64,000 bases of DNA. Origin: CAVSDF01 sp963726715 (GTDB taxonomy: Bacteria > Bacteroidota > Rhodothermia > Rhodothermales > BA12). Below, piece by piece: positions 39,412-49,754 of the stretch (positions within the stretch are counted from its first letter, which is position 1; every line of letters starts with the position of its first letter). A program made the translations under genes and the position numbers. The stretch spans positions 62,001 through 126,000 of the forward strand of contig CAVSDF010000014.1 of assembly GCA_963726715.1 (NCBI GenBank), read 5' to 3'. The notes below the pieces were generated by a model. That model ran no database searches. It was not told where the DNA came from and was given only the letters and a program-made list of their open reading frames with translations.

Positions 39412-40017
39412 TCATCCGGACGATCCCGCCCCACCAGCGGTCGGCGACACACGGACGGTCCCGTCCGTCACGGCCCCGGATGCAGCGTCACGGGCGAATC
39501 CAGCGCCCCCGAATTCACCGCCCCGCCCGGCGTGGCAACGCGCGCGGCGGGTTCGGGCGACGGTGTCGAGGCGGGCGCGCGCGGCGGGGCCGAGGGGTAC
39601 GCCGTGGCGGTCGAGGAAGGCGAGCACGACGCGCCCGCAGCCCGGATGCGCGAAGCTCGCCACGAACGTCGTCAGGCCGCCGCGCCACCGGAACTCCAGC
39701 ACGGCGCGGCGCGGGCTTCCGGCAGTCTTGCGCCGCAGCGCGATCAACTCGACGTGCTCGATGTCCGTGTAGGCCCGCGTGCGGCGCCAGAGGACGCGCA
39801 CGTCCATCCGGTCGTCGAAGAGGCGCAGCCGGGGCGCGGAGCTGTTTTTGGCGAGCGCGATGAACCGCACGCCGCGCAGGCCGGTCAAGGATGCTTCGAG
39901 CGCAACCGGCACGCCCTCGTCGGCGATCTCGCCCCGCAGCTGGGCCGTGAGGGCCACCGACGGCGGGAGGGCATAGCCTCCCGACGCTCCGGGGGCGCGG
40001 ACTCGGTCTGTACTCAT
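39412..40017 (-). CDS. hypothetical protein, possibly PH-like
   Basis: An intact 201-residue soluble protein. Residues about 35-140 alternate short strands (VRFIALAKNSSAPRLRLFDD, YTDIEHVELIALRRKT, RAVLEFRWRGGLTTFVASF), then a helix (RVVLAFLDRHGVPLG). This is the pattern of a pleckstrin-homology-like fold. The C-terminal 60 residues are Arg/Gly/Ala-rich low complexity. Its ATG overlaps the stop of the glycosyltransferase gene upstream. No function can be given. Confidence 0.65.
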   Translation of the reverse strand: MSTDRVRAPGASGGYALPPSVALTAQLRGEIADEGVPVALEASLTGLRGVRFIALAKNSSAPRLRLFDDRMDVRVLWRRTRAYTDIEHVELIALRRKTAGSPRRAVLEFRWRGGLTTFVASFAHPGCGRVVLAFLDRHGVPLGPAARARLDTVARTRRARCHAGRGGEFGGAGFARDAASGAVTDGTVRVSPTAGGAGSSG

Positions 40018-41071
40018 GGGCGCACGCGGACCTCCGCCGCAGTCGGGTGAAAGGTCTCCGTCGGCGCATCGACACTCCCGAGCCGCCCACCGCGCGACTC
40101 CTCGGCCACCTGGTAGCGGTTTGTCGTCTCCATCGCCGGGCGGATGATGGTCTCGCCGAGCAGCCCGGTCGTGAACATCTGCACGCCGACGACGACGAGC
40201 ATCACGGCGAAGAGCAGGAGGGGCCGGTCGCCGATGGGCTGGCCGAAGACGACCTTGTCGAACGAGATCCACGCGGCCATCACGAAGCCCGAGGCGAACG
40301 AGAGGGTGCCGAGCATCCCGAAGAGGTGCATCGGGCGCACCATGAAGCGCGTCAGGAAGCCGACGGTCACGAGGTCGAGGAAGCCGCGCAGGAAGCGCTC
40401 CAAGCCGAATTTCGAGCGTGCCGTGCTTGCGCGCGTGGTGCGTCACCGCCTTCTCGCCGATGTGGCCGTAGCCCTCCCACTTGGCCAGAAGCGGCACGTA
40501 GCGGTGCATCTCGCCGTAGACGTGGACGGCCTTGACGACGTTCTGGCGGTAGATCTTGAGGCCGCAGTTGAAGTCGTGGAGCGGGATGCCGGAGATGAGC
40601 CGCGTCGCGCCGTTGAAGAACTTCGACGGGATCGTCTTGCTCATCGGGTCGTGGCGCGTCTGCTTCCAGCCGCTCACGAGGTCGTAGCCGCCTTCGTTCA
40701 TCATCGCGACCAGCGCCGGGATCTCGGCGGGGTCGTCCTGCAAGTCGGCGTCCATCGTCACGACGAACGCGCCTGCCGCCCGCTCGAACCCGACCGCAAG
40801 CGCCGCGCTCTTGCCATAGTTGCGCCGAAACCGGATCCCGCGGATGCGCGCCATCGGCCGCGCTGAGCCGCTCGACAGCCGCCCACGTCCCGTCGCGCGA
40901 GCCGTCGTCGACGATCCACACGTCGAACGTCAGCCCGGCCCCGTCGCACGCCTCGCGGATGCGGCGCGTGAGCTCGGGCAGGCTCTCCGCCTCCTCATAC
41001 GCCGGCACGACGACCGACACGTCCGGGCGGGACGCGTCGGGATACACAGGGAGGAGCGAGGGCGGCGTCAT
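40014..41071 (-). CDS. family 2 glycosyltransferase, polyprenyl-phosphate sugar transferase type (frameshifted)
   Basis: A DPM1/DPG-like GT2 with a C-terminal membrane domain. The GT-A core has VSVVVPAYEEAESLPEL, WIVDDGSRDGTW, then RFRRNYGKSAALAVGFERA, MDADLQDDPAEIP and HDFNCGLKIYR. It is followed by two membrane helices (FASGFVMAAWISF and LLLFAVMLVVVGVQMFTTGLL). Such enzymes transfer a sugar from a nucleotide to a lipid phosphate at the inner membrane. Shifts lie near 40860 and 40410. It overlaps the PH-like gene downstream (ATGA). Confidence 0.88.
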
Positions 41072-41093
41072 CGGGTGCGGATGCGGTGGTCGG

Positions 41094-41564
41094 TCACGGC
41101 GCCGACCGCAGGGCACGGCGACGGATTCGCCGACCGGCGCCTGTTCGGAGAGCCGATGCCCGGCGAGATCGGGCGCGGCGACGGCGCTGCGCGCGCGTCA
41201 CGCTCGGGAATCCGTCGCGGAAATCATCGAGGGTGTCGCCCGCCCTGGGGGTGGTCGAAGAGGGCGCGCACCGGCACGCGGGTCCCGGCGAAGACGACCG
41301 CGCCGTCGCATCCGCTCGGGGTCGCGAGAGAGGACGTTGGCGAGTGTCCATCGAGAGAGGCCGCCGCACGCGCTCGGCGGCGAACGCCCCGCACGCCTGC
41401 ACCGCCTCCGCCGACACGCCGGGGTACTCGCGCCCGATCTCGTCCGCAGGCATCCCCGCCGCGAGGGTGTCGAGCACGACGGTCACCGGCACGCGCGTGC
41501 CGGTCACGCACAGTGCGCCGTGCAGGATCGCCGGGTGGGCGCCGAGGTGCAGTCTCCAGTCCAT
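41094..41564 (-). CDS. tandem DUF433 protein (frameshifted between copies)
   Basis: Two DUF433 units. Unit 1: HPAILHGALCVTGTRVPVTVVLD...GMPADEIGREYPGVSAEAV. Unit 2, reached after a shift near 41345: CDGAVVFAGTRVPVRALFDH, then GDTLDDFRDGFPSVTR after another shift near 41255. DUF433 proteins have a helix-turn-helix-like fold and are usually antitoxins of PIN/DUF5615 toxins. No toxin gene lies next to it. It is 16 bases after the gyrB stop, so it is probably cotranscribed with gyrB. Confidence 0.7.
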   Translation of the reverse strand: MDWRLHLGAHPAILHGALCVTGTRVPVTVVLDTLAAGMPADEIGREYPGVSAEAVQACGAFAAERVRRPLSMDTRQRPLSRPRADATARSSSPGPACRCAPSSTTPRAGDTLDDFRDGFPSVTRAQRRRRARSRRASALRTGAGRRIRRRALRSAP

Positions 41565-41580
41565 GGCGGCAGAAGGACGC

Positions 41581-43555
41581 TCACACGTCGATGGTGGCGT
41601 AGGTGGCGTTGCGCTCGATGAAGCGGCGGCGCGGCTCGACGACATCGCCCATCAGCATGTTGAAGGTGCGGTCGGCGGCGGCGGCGTCTTCGATGGTCAC
41701 CTGCTGCAGGATGCGGCGCTCGGGGTCCATCGTCGTCTCCCAGAGCTGCTCCGGGTTCATCTCGCCGAGCCCCTTGTAGCGCTGGATGCCCGCCTTGGTG
41801 CGCCCGTCGCCTTCCATCTCGGCCACGTAGCGCTGCATGTCGGCTTCCGTCCACGCGTAGCGCTCTTCCTTGCCCTTCTTGACGCGGTAGAGCGGCGGCA
41901 GGCCGACGTAGATGAAGCCCGCCTCGACGACCGGGCGCAGGTGCCGGTAGAGGAGCGTCAGCAGGAGCGTCCGGATGTGCGCGCCGTCGACGTCGGCGTC
42001 GGTCATGAGGACGATCTTGTGGTAGCGGATCTTCTCGAGGCTGAAATCCTGCCCCATCGTGGCGAGGCCCGTGCCGAGCGCCGTCACGATGTTCTTGATC
42101 TCCTCGTTCTCGAGGACCTTGTCGAGCCGCGCCTTCTCGACGTTCAGGATCTTGCCGCGAAGCGGAAGGATGGCCTGGAAGTGGCGGTCGCGGGCCTGCT
42201 TGGCCGATCCGCCGGCGGAGTCGCCCTCGACGAGGAAGAGTTCGGAGACGGCGGGGTCGCGGCTCGCGCAGTCGGCGAGCTTGCCGGGCAGGCCGCCGCC
42301 GCCGAAGATGTTCTTGCGCTGCACGAGCTCGCGGGCCCGCCGCGCCGCCGCCCGCGCCTGCGCCGCGAGGGCCACCTTCTCGACGATCCGCCGGGCCTCC
42401 TTCGGGTGGTCTTCGAGCCACTCGGCGAGCTTCTGCGAGACGAGGCTCGCCACGATGCCCTCGACGTCCGAGTTGCCGAGCTTGGTCTTCGTCTGCCCCT
42501 CGAACTGCGGCTCGGGCACCTTGACCGAGAGCACGGCGGTCAGGCCCTCGCGGAAGTCCTCGCCCGAGAGCTCGATCTTCTGGTTCTTGAGCAGGCCCGC
42601 CGCGTCGGCGTAGCTCTTGAGCGTGCGCGTGAGGGCGCGGCGGAAGCCGGAGACGTGCGTGCCGCCCTCGTGCGTGTTGATGTTGTTGACGAAGCTGTGG
42701 ACGTTCTCCGCGTACCCGTTGTTGTAGCGGAACGCGAGCTCGACCGGCACCTCGCCGCTCTCGTCGCCGACGTAGATCGTCGAGTCGAGCAGGTTCTGGC
42801 GGCCCTCGTCGAGGTAGTCGACGAAGGCGACGATGCCGCCCTCGAAGTGGTACGTCTCGCTGAGCGGCACGCCCTCGCCATCGCCCTCGGCGCGCTCGTC
42901 GGTGAGCACGATGGTGACGCCGCGGTTGAGGTAGGCGAGTTCGCGGAGGCGGTCGGCGAGGGTGTCGAACTTGTAGACGGTCTCGCGGAAGATGCTGCCG
43001 TCGGGCCAGAAGTGGACCGTCGTGCCGCGCACTTCGCCCGCCTCCATGTCGCGCAGGCGCTCGACCGGCCCGACGGGCGCGCCGATCTGGTAGCGCTGCT
43101 GGAACAGCCCGCCCTCGCGCCGGACGGTCACGACGAGGTCCGCCGAGAGCGCGTTCACGCAGCTCACGCCGACGCCGTGGAGGCCGCCGGAGACCTTGTA
43201 GGTGCCCTTGTCGAACTTGCCGCCCGCGTGGAGGACGGTCATGACGACTTCGAGGGCGCGAGCGCCCTTCGGTCGGGTGGATGGCCACCGGGATGCCGCG
43301 CCCGTTGTCCTGCACGCTCACCGAGCCGTCGAGGTGGATGATGACGTGGATGGTGTCGCAGTGGCCGCCGAGGGCCTCGTCGATCGAGTTGTCGACGACT
43401 TCGTAGACGAGGTGGTGGAGGCCGCGCATCCCGACATCGCCGATGTACATCGCCGGGCGCTTGCGGACGGCCTCCAGGCCTTCGAGGACCTGGATGGACG
43501 AGGCGCCGTAGTCGGGCATGGCGAGGGCGGCGGCGGTCGATTCAGCAGGTTGCAT
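41581..43555 (-). CDS. gyrB: DNA gyrase subunit B (one frameshift)
   Basis: GyrB is the ATPase half of DNA gyrase. The GHKL core has VLEGLEAVRKRPAMYIGDV, YEVVDNSIDEALGG, VQDNGRGIPV and GGLHGVGVSCVNALS. The TOPRIM domain has LFLVEGDSAGGSAKQARDR, ILPLRGKILNVEKARLDKVL and MTDADVDGAHIRTLLLTL. The ending QRYKGLGEMNPEQLWETTMD favours gyrB over parE. One extra base near 43270 (TCGCGCCC where TCGGCCC-like sequence is expected) breaks the frame between PTEGRS and the VVMTVLHAGGKFDKGTY part. Length about 657 residues. Confidence 0.95.
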
Positions 43556-43674
43556 TCAGGGAGGATCGCAGGGATCGAAGTATCGGGAAATCAGGCGCTT
43601 GGGCGCTCGTCGTCGAACGCCGCGCAGGGGCCGGTGTTCGGCGCGCGCGGGCACGCGATGGGCCGGGCAGAATC

Positions 43675-43684
43675 CCGCAAACTA
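43675..43684 (-). promoter_or_regulatory. candidate -7 element for gyrB
   Basis: TAGTTTGCGG on the minus strand, identical to the element before the epimerase gene. It would give a leader of about 115 bases. Motif evidence only. Confidence 0.35.
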
Positions 43685-43719
43685 CGCCCGAACGGGCCGT
43701 TTCCGGCCATCGCGGCGCC

Positions 43720-44286
43720 TCAGGAGGCACCGCCGGGTGGATTCTCCGGCAGGCCACCGGGCAGGCGCGCGAAGACCGCGTCGCCCGCGCTCACGAGGTC
43801 GAGCACCGCGTCGCCGCCCGGCAGCGCGTCGCCGTCGAAGAAGTCCGCGGCGACGGCGGCGAGGTGGCGCACGTCTTCGAGGAGCGCCGCGTCTGTCCCG
43901 TCGTCGCCGCCGTCGTAGAGGCCGAGCAGGTGCTGGTGGAGGGCGTGGAGACGGCGCGCGAGGCGCTGCGCGGTGAGGAGCAGGCCCGCGAGCCGCGCCC
44001 GGTCGATGGAACGGTCGGAGTCGCCACCGTCGAGGCGCATCAGCAGCCCGCGCGCGAGCGTCTGGAGCAGGCGCCGCGCGTCGTCGCCGGCCGCGGCCGC
44101 ATCGGCCCGCACGGCGGCGGGGTCGCGCGCCTCGGACGGGTGTTCGCCCCGGCGGCGCGCGGCAATCGCGGCCGCCGCATCACGCGCAGCGGCGAGTGTG
44201 GCGACGGCGGCGAACGTCGAGGCGTCGCGCAGGTCGCGCGGCGCGTCCGTGCTCGAACCGCCAGCAGAACGGTCGGAGGCGCTCAC
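43720..44286 (-). CDS. hypothetical protein
   Basis: A 188-residue Ala/Asp/Arg-rich, almost wholly helical soluble protein with GTG start (VSASDRSAGGSS). The middle (LLLTAQRLARRLHALHQHLLGLYDGGDDG) could form a helical bundle. No family recognised. The frame keeps the codon bias of the region, and the GTG overlaps the stop of the CBS-ACT gene (GTGA), so translation coupling supports a real gene. Confidence 0.6.
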   Translation of the reverse strand: MSASDRSAGGSSTDAPRDLRDASTFAAVATLAAARDAAAAIAARRRGEHPSEARDPAAVRADAAAAGDDARRLLQTLARGLLMRLDGGDSDRSIDRARLAGLLLTAQRLARRLHALHQHLLGLYDGGDDGTDAALLEDVRHLAAVAADFFDGDALPGGDAVLDLVSAGDAVFARLPGGLPENPPGGAS

Positions 44287-45023
44287 ACGTCGAGGTAGCG
44301 CATGAACGCCTGCACGCGCTCGCTCAGGTCCTCGTCGTCCTCACGCTCGCCGTAGCTCGCCACGACGCGGTAGCCGTAGTGCTCGAACATGGCCCGCACG
44401 CGCGCGGCGTCGGTGGTGTCCAGTTTCAGCGTCACGCGCACGAGCGCCTCCTCGGCCATCGGACGCACCTCGGTGGGGATGGCCTCGGGGTCGTCGGAGT
44501 CGAGCGTCGCCTCCGCCACGTCGGTCGAGACGTGCGGCTCCATGACGACGGCGCGGACGCGGACGCCGTTCTGCTCGGCGGCGTAGACGAGTTGCGAGAG
44601 CGCGAGGTCGCGCGGGGCCACCTCGACCGAGACCACGGCGCCGGGGTCGTTGGTGGCGAGCATCTGGGCGAAGCGCTCGAAGATGTCGTGGCGCCGCGCG
44701 AAGCCGAGGTACTGCCCGTCGTCGTCGACGACCGCGATGGCCTCCAGGTCGTGCCGGACGAGCAGCTTGGTGGCCTCGAAGACGTGCGCATCGGCGGCGA
44801 TGGTGACCGGCATCGAGCGCAGAACCGTCGAGACGGGCGCGTCGGGGCCGCTCGCGTCGAGCAGGTCGCTCTCGGTGACGACGCCGACGAGGCGCCCGGC
44901 GGGATCGACGACCGGCAGCACACCGGCGCTGTCGTCGAGCACGAGGCCGAGAGCCATCTCCACCGTCACCGACGGGTCGAGCGGCGCGGGGGTCCACGTG
45001 GCGAGGGTGGCGAGGGTCATCAT
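44283..45023 (-). CDS. CBS-pair protein with C-terminal ACT-like domain
   Basis: An intact 246-residue protein. Two CBS motifs (about 10-60 and 70-125) show DDSAGVLPVVDPAGRLVGVVTESDLL and ATKLLVRHDLEAIAVVDDDG. The C-terminal half has ACT-like strands and helices (VVSVEVAPRDLALSQLVYAAEQNGV and ALVRVTLKLDTTDAARVRAMFEHYGY). CBS pairs bind adenine nucleotides and ACT domains bind small ligands, so this is a likely metabolic sensor of the AcuB-like type. The target is not known. Two adjacent ATGs are possible starts (45023 and 45020). Confidence 0.8.
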   Translation of the reverse strand: MMTLATLATWTPAPLDPSVTVEMALGLVLDDSAGVLPVVDPAGRLVGVVTESDLLDASGPDAPVSTVLRSMPVTIAADAHVFEATKLLVRHDLEAIAVVDDDGQYLGFARRHDIFERFAQMLATNDPGAVVSVEVAPRDLALSQLVYAAEQNGVRVRAVVMEPHVSTDVAEATLDSDDPEAIPTEVRPMAEEALVRVTLKLDTTDAARVRAMFEHYGYRVVASYGEREDDEDLSERVQAFMRYLDV

Positions 45024-45207
45024 GGCGGGGAGGCAGAGGGAGCGCGGCCATCGGGGGCTATGCGCGTGAACGTGCAACGGGCGTGCCGGATCGCCCGGCG
45101 ACGCCGCCGTCCGTGATTACGGCGCAACGCGTGGGCGCGCAAGGCGCGGCGATGTGCCCCGGCGTGCGCGGACGTGGACACCGGCGCCGTCCCGCCGCGC
45201 CCGCAGC

Positions 45208-46586
45208 CTACGCCGCTGCCCCATCCGGCACCGGCGTCAGGGCGCGGTGGCGGGCGAAGGTCGGGGCGAGGTCGGCGGCGTGCGTCGGGGCGATGCGGAG
45301 CGTCAGGCGGACGGCGGCGATCGGCGGGTTCGGCTCGCCCTCGCGCCACCGCTCGCGCATCGCATACGCGGCGTAGAGGTACTCCTCGTCGAGCACCTCG
45401 GCCACGCGGCGCACGTGCGAGATCGCCCCGCCCTCGCTGAGCGGGAGCACGACCGTGTGCTCCTCGAAATTCTCCTCGGTCGTTTCGATCATCCGGCGGC
45501 GCAGCTCGTCGAGCCCGACGCCGCGGAGGGCGCTCACGAAGACGGCGTCCGGGTGCTCCTCGCGGAGCGCGGTGAGCAGGCCGAGTTCCTCGATGGCGTC
45601 GACCTTGTTGAAGACGAGGAGCGCGCGCCGGTCGTCGGCGCCGATCTCGCGGATCGTCTCGCGCACGACGGCGATGTGGTCCTCGAAGCGCGGATGGCTC
45701 GCGTCGACGACGTGGAGCAGCATGTCGGCCTCGCGCGTCTCGTCGAGCGTCGACTTGAACGACTCGATGAGCTTGTGCGGCAGCTTGCGGATGAAGCCGA
45801 CGGTGTCGGAGAGCAGCACCTGCTTGTTGCCGTCGAGGACGACCGTGCGCGTCGTGGCGTCGAGCGTGGCGAAGAGGCGGTTCTCGGCGAGCACGCCCGC
45901 GCCCGAGAGCGCGTTCATGAGCGTCGACTTCCCGGCGTTGGTGTAGCCGACGAGCGCGAAGCGCGTGAAACTGGCTCCGGCCCTTGCGCTGCGTCGTCCG
46001 CTGCCGGTCGATGGCGCCGAGCTTTTCGCGCAGCACGGCGATGCGCGCGCCGATGAGGCGGCGGTCGGTTTCGATCTGCGTCTCGCCCGGCCCCTTGGCC
46101 CCGATGCCGCCCTTCTGGCGCGAGAGGTGCGTCCACGCGCGCGTCAGGCGGGTGCGGATGTAGTCGAGCTGCGCGAGTTCGACCTGCGTCTTGGAGGCGC
46201 GCTCTTGGCCCGTCGGGCGAAAATGTCGAGGATGAGGCCGCTGCGGTCGACGAGCTTGACGGCGTGGTCGCCGGTCGAGAGCGATCCGTTCGAGGTTGCG
46301 GAGCTGGATCGGCGTCAGGTCGTCGTCGAAGATGACGAGGTCGGCGCCGTACGCTCCTCGACGATCGCCTGGATCTCCTTGACCTTGCCCGAACCGACGT
46401 AGTGTCGCGGCGTGGGGCGAGTCCAGCTGCTGCGTGACGCGCGTCGGCGACGTCGGCACCGGCGGTGTCGGCCAGTTCGACGAGTTCGTTGAGCGAGTCG
46501 AGGGCGTCGGTGCGGTCGCGCGCGCTCGTGATGACGCCGACGACGACGGCGGTTTCGCGCGGGGCGCGGGGAATCTCGTGCAGCAA
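45208..46586 (-). CDS. hflX: ribosome-associated GTPase HflX (frameshifted)
   Basis: HflX binds and splits stalled ribosomes. The N-terminal domain starts near LLHEIPRAPRETAVVVGVITSA (TTG at 46586 chosen by similarity), with GSGKVKEIQAIVEE and VIFDDDLTPIQLRNLER. The middle helix is KTQVELAQLDYIRTRLTRAWTHLSRQKGGIGAKGPGETQIETDRR. The GTPase domain reads from the Walker A tail through MNALSGAGV, LLSDTVGFIRKLPH (G3 DTVGF), and VFNKVDAI (NKxD). Several shifts lie between about 46405 and 45970, including one at the Walker A loop. Confidence 0.9.
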
Positions 46587-46766
46587 GGGGTCTCGGATCG
46601 GACGGAAAGACGGCGCCGCGGCGTGCGGCACCTGAAACCGGCGGGCGGAAGCGCATCCGGTGTCCCCGAACCAACGCACAAGCCATGCCACGGCTCCGTC
46701 GCCGCCCGGAACGCCCCGTCCCCCTGCCGATCTGTCAGATGCGGCAGACGCCAGATCCAGGCGTCG

Positions 46767-47363
46767 TCAAACCGCGTCGCGGTCCGGGCGGGTGGCGGCA
46801 ACGTCGCGGGCGGCGCTGCGCACGGCGTGCTCCAACCGCGCGTCGACGCAGGCGGAGAGGACGAGCGCGAAGGCCTCTCGGTGCGCGCGCGGCACGGCCA
46901 CGTCGATGCGGCGGCGCGGACGGCGCAGGCCGGGGCCGTCGGCGTGCTCGCGGGCGAAGAAGGTGACGCCGGTCGCCGTTTCCACGTAGTCGTCGATGTC
47001 GTCCCACGCGAGCGGCGCGGCGTCGGAGGCGTACCACAGGCTCTCGGCGGTCGCCGAGACGCGGTGCCGCACGACGGCGGCGACGGCGTGGAGCGCGAGG
47101 CCGATGCCCACCATCACGCCGAGCGCGCCGACGGGCACGTCGGCCTGTTCGAGCCGCATCAGGATGGCCCCGACGAGCGCGCCGACGAGGAGCAGAACGG
47201 CGAGGTGCGGCCCGGCCGTCCAGCCGTGCCACTGCACCGCCGGGCGCCCGAGGTGTCCCGCGTCGCGGCGCTGCCGCAGGTGGTGCAGCAGCACGACCGT
47301 GCCGACAAGGGCGTAGCCGAGGGCGGCGGCAAGGGCGAAGAGAGCGACGGGCGACTCGGGCAC
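46767..47363 (-). CDS. hypothetical membrane protein
   Basis: A 198-residue protein with GTG start (VPESPVALFALAAALGYALVGTVVLL) and three hydrophobic helices in the first 110 residues. A soluble beta-rich tail follows (AAPLAWDDIDDYVETATGVTFF, then RRRIDVAVPRAHREAF). The tail could be PH-like as in YcxB-type proteins, but the likeness is weak. It begins 29 bases after the BatA-like gene and may be in the same operon. Confidence 0.65.
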   Translation of the reverse strand: MPESPVALFALAAALGYALVGTVVLLHHLRQRRDAGHLGRPAVQWHGWTAGPHLAVLLLVGALVGAILMRLEQADVPVGALGVMVGIGLALHAVAAVVRHRVSATAESLWYASDAAPLAWDDIDDYVETATGVTFFAREHADGPGLRRPRRRIDVAVPRAHREAFALVLSACVDARLEHAVRSAARDVAATRPDRDAV

Positions 47364-47392
47364 GGGTACGGCAGGGCCTAGAACGCGGAGGA

Positions 47393-49486
47393 TCAGGCGT
47401 GGCGCGCGGCAGTGCGCCAGCGTCGGCCGAGGACGGATTCGAGGGCCAGAAGCGCCAACGCGACCCCGAAAAGCACGTTCCAGAGATCCCGCGCGGGCGG
47501 CGGACCGCCCTGCCCCACCCGCCACGCGCCGACGCCCGCGGCCGTCCGCACGTCGAGACCGGTCGCGCGGGCGAGCGTGTCGGCGAGGGCATCGCCGGAG
47601 AGGCGGCGGAGGTCGCTCTCCCGCGCATCGAGCGTCAGGGCGACGCGCGCGACGGTGCTGTCGCCGCTGCGCACGTCGTACAGTCCGGCCTCGGGCACCG
47701 ACGGGTCGAGGAGGACGGCGCCCGACGCCCGGCGCTGCGGCACGGCGATGCGGCGGGCGGTGGACGAGCCGACGGGGCCGTCGAGCACGAGCGGCGCCTC
47801 GAAGGTGCCCGCGATGCGGACGGCGGCGCCGCGTCCGGCGGTGGCGGTTTCGCCTGCGCCGCCCGATGCGGTGACGGCGGCGAGGCCGCGCAGCACGAAC
47901 GGCGCGAACAGGCCCGCCGTCGGCAGGTCGCTCCACGACGCCTCGGGCGCGACGGCGACGGTGAGCACGCGCCCGGCTCCGGCGCGGGTCTCGGCGACGA
48001 GCGGCGCGCCGTTCGAGAGCGTCGCAATCGGCACGCCGCCGCGCAGCGCCGCCGCACGCCGCACGGCCACGCGCTCCGGCTCGACGCGCCGCCCCGGCGA
48101 GGCCTGAAACACGCCCGCGAACACCGGATGCGTGGCGTCGACGCGGCTGAGCACGGTCCCGTCGGGCAAGTCCGTGGGAGCGCCGATGCTGCCCGCGCCG
48201 AGTCGGCTGAGGATGGCAGTGGCGCCGTCGGGACGGTCGGCAGCGAAGATCACGAGGCCACCGCCTGCGCGGACGTAGCGCGCGAGGGCGTCGGCGGAGG
48301 CGTCGGGGAGGTCGGGGACGGAGGCGAGGACGACGGCGGCGTAATCGCCGAGCCGCGCCGTGGCGAGCGCCGCGACGGAGGCATCGTCGGCATCGAACGC
48401 CGGGGCGCCGTCGACGAGGCCGGGGGCGAGGATGAGGTCGAGCGCGCGGGCGGGCGTGCCGCGGACGACGAGGACGCGGCGCAGGCCGGGCACGCGGGCG
48501 ACGAGCGGGCGGCGGTCGTCGGCGGCGAGGGCGTCGCCGCTGGGCGCGGTGATCTCGGCCTCGAAGCCCACATCGCCGCGTCCGGCGAGCGGCGTGCGCA
48601 GCCGCACCCGCACGGGAGCGCCGCCCTGCGTGAGAGATGCCGAGCTCTGCGCGACGGTTCGGCGCCGCCCGTCGGCATCGACGGCGACGAGGCGCACGGG
48701 CACCGTCGCCGCGCCATCGCCGCCCCAGCGGGCGATGAACACGTCCACATCGAGCGCCTGCCCGGCCTCGACACGCGCGCCGGGCGCGATCCGAACATCG
48801 ACGACGGCGGTGTTGGCGGACGCAGACGCGGCGACCGAAACGACGGTGAGCGGTCCGTCGAACGGCACGCGCGCCGCGGCGGAGTCGACGAGCGTCGCGG
48901 ATTGCCCGTCGGTGAGGGCGACGAGCAGGCGGCGGCGGTGGCGGGCGCCGTCGAGGAGCGCGGCGGCGCGGTCGATCGCCGACGAGAGCGCCGCGGCCCC
49001 GGCGCGCGGGCGCAGGCTGTCGAGGGCCGCGAGGAGCGCGTCGGGCGTGCGGAGGGCCGCCGACGCCGCTCCGGCAGTGGGGATGAGGAAGACCTCGTCG
49101 CCCGGAAGGAGCGAGGCGGCGACGCGCTCGCCATCGGCGCGGATGGCATCGAGGGCCGTCCGTCCGCCGCTGCGCTGGGCCGTCGAGATGGAATTGTCCA
49201 CGACAAGCCCGACCGACACCGGCGCCTCACCCGCAGGCAGCCACGCCGCGTCGGCGACGGGCCGCGCGAACCCGACGGCCAGGGCGACGAGCGCGAGCAC
49301 GCGGAGGGCGAGAAGCAGCCACTCCTGAATGCGCACGCGGCGGACGGTCGTGGCGCGGATGTCGCGCAGCAGGGCGACGTTCGAGAAGACGACCTCGCGG
49401 GGGCGGCGCCGCTGGAACAGGTGCAGCAGCACCGGTACGGCGGCGGCAACGAGGCCGAGGAGCAGGAGCGGGTTGAGAAACGTCAT
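47393..49486 (-). CDS. BatA N-terminal / von Willebrand factor A-type membrane protein
   Basis: An intact 697-residue protein. MTFLNPLLLLGLVAAAVPVLLHLFQRRRPREVVFSNV is the BatA-type N-terminal membrane region found in Bacteroidota. After a second helix (LLALRVLALVALAVGFARP), a vWA-like domain has the MIDAS start VVDNSISTAQ. Beta-sandwich stretches and a glutamine-amidotransferase-like segment (YVRAGGGLVIFAADRPD) follow, then a C-terminal helix (WNVLFGVALALLALESVL). Proteins of this layout may act with MoxR ATPases; the moxR gene is 17 kb away in this window. Confidence 0.87.
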   Translation of the reverse strand: MTFLNPLLLLGLVAAAVPVLLHLFQRRRPREVVFSNVALLRDIRATTVRRVRIQEWLLLALRVLALVALAVGFARPVADAAWLPAGEAPVSVGLVVDNSISTAQRSGGRTALDAIRADGERVAASLLPGDEVFLIPTAGAASAALRTPDALLAALDSLRPRAGAAALSSAIDRAAALLDGARHRRRLLVALTDGQSATLVDSAAARVPFDGPLTVVSVAASASANTAVVDVRIAPGARVEAGQALDVDVFIARWGGDGAATVPVRLVAVDADGRRRTVAQSSASLTQGGAPVRVRLRTPLAGRGDVGFEAEITAPSGDALAADDRRPLVARVPGLRRVLVVRGTPARALDLILAPGLVDGAPAFDADDASVAALATARLGDYAAVVLASVPDLPDASADALARYVRAGGGLVIFAADRPDGATAILSRLGAGSIGAPTDLPDGTVLSRVDATHPVFAGVFQASPGRRVEPERVAVRRAAALRGGVPIATLSNGAPLVAETRAGAGRVLTVAVAPEASWSDLPTAGLFAPFVLRGLAAVTASGGAGETATAGRGAAVRIAGTFEAPLVLDGPVGSSTARRIAVPQRRASGAVLLDPSVPEAGLYDVRSGDSTVARVALTLDARESDLRRLSGDALADTLARATGLDVRTAAGVGAWRVGQGGPPPARDLWNVLFGVALALLALESVLGRRWRTAARHA

Positions 49487-49623
49487 CGAGAGGCGAGGGG
49501 CGCACGGCAGGCGCGGCGGGCAGCGCCCGCACCGGGGCAACGCGGCAGGCACCCGTCAACGCACGCGCGGCCCAAACGGCGCCCGCCCCCCGACCGGCGT
49601 GCCCCGCCCACCCCAAACGTCAT

Positions 49624-49650
49624 GCAGGGGCGGGTCTCGACCCGCCCCCC
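49624..49650. repeat. family A palindromic repeat, copy 6
   Basis: GCAGGGGCGGGTC-TC-GACCCGCCCCCC has 10-bp near-perfect arms. Confidence 0.75.
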
Positions 49651-49754
49651 ACCGCCCGTCCCCCCACACCCCCGGCATCCCACCACCCATCGTCCACCGC
49701 CATCGCACCGCCCCCTCCGCCCTTCGCTTCGCGGTCCCCTTCGGGGTTCGGGCA

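Noticed and set aside
41094..41564. Complete toxin-antitoxin locus at the DUF433 gene
   Set aside because: No PIN, DUF5615 or other toxin-like gene lies on either side; neighbours are gyrB and a glycosyltransferase.
43265..43280. Programmed ribosomal frameshift in gyrB
   Set aside because: No slippery heptamer or downstream pseudoknot was evident, and similar breaks occur in many unrelated genes, so sequence error is simpler.
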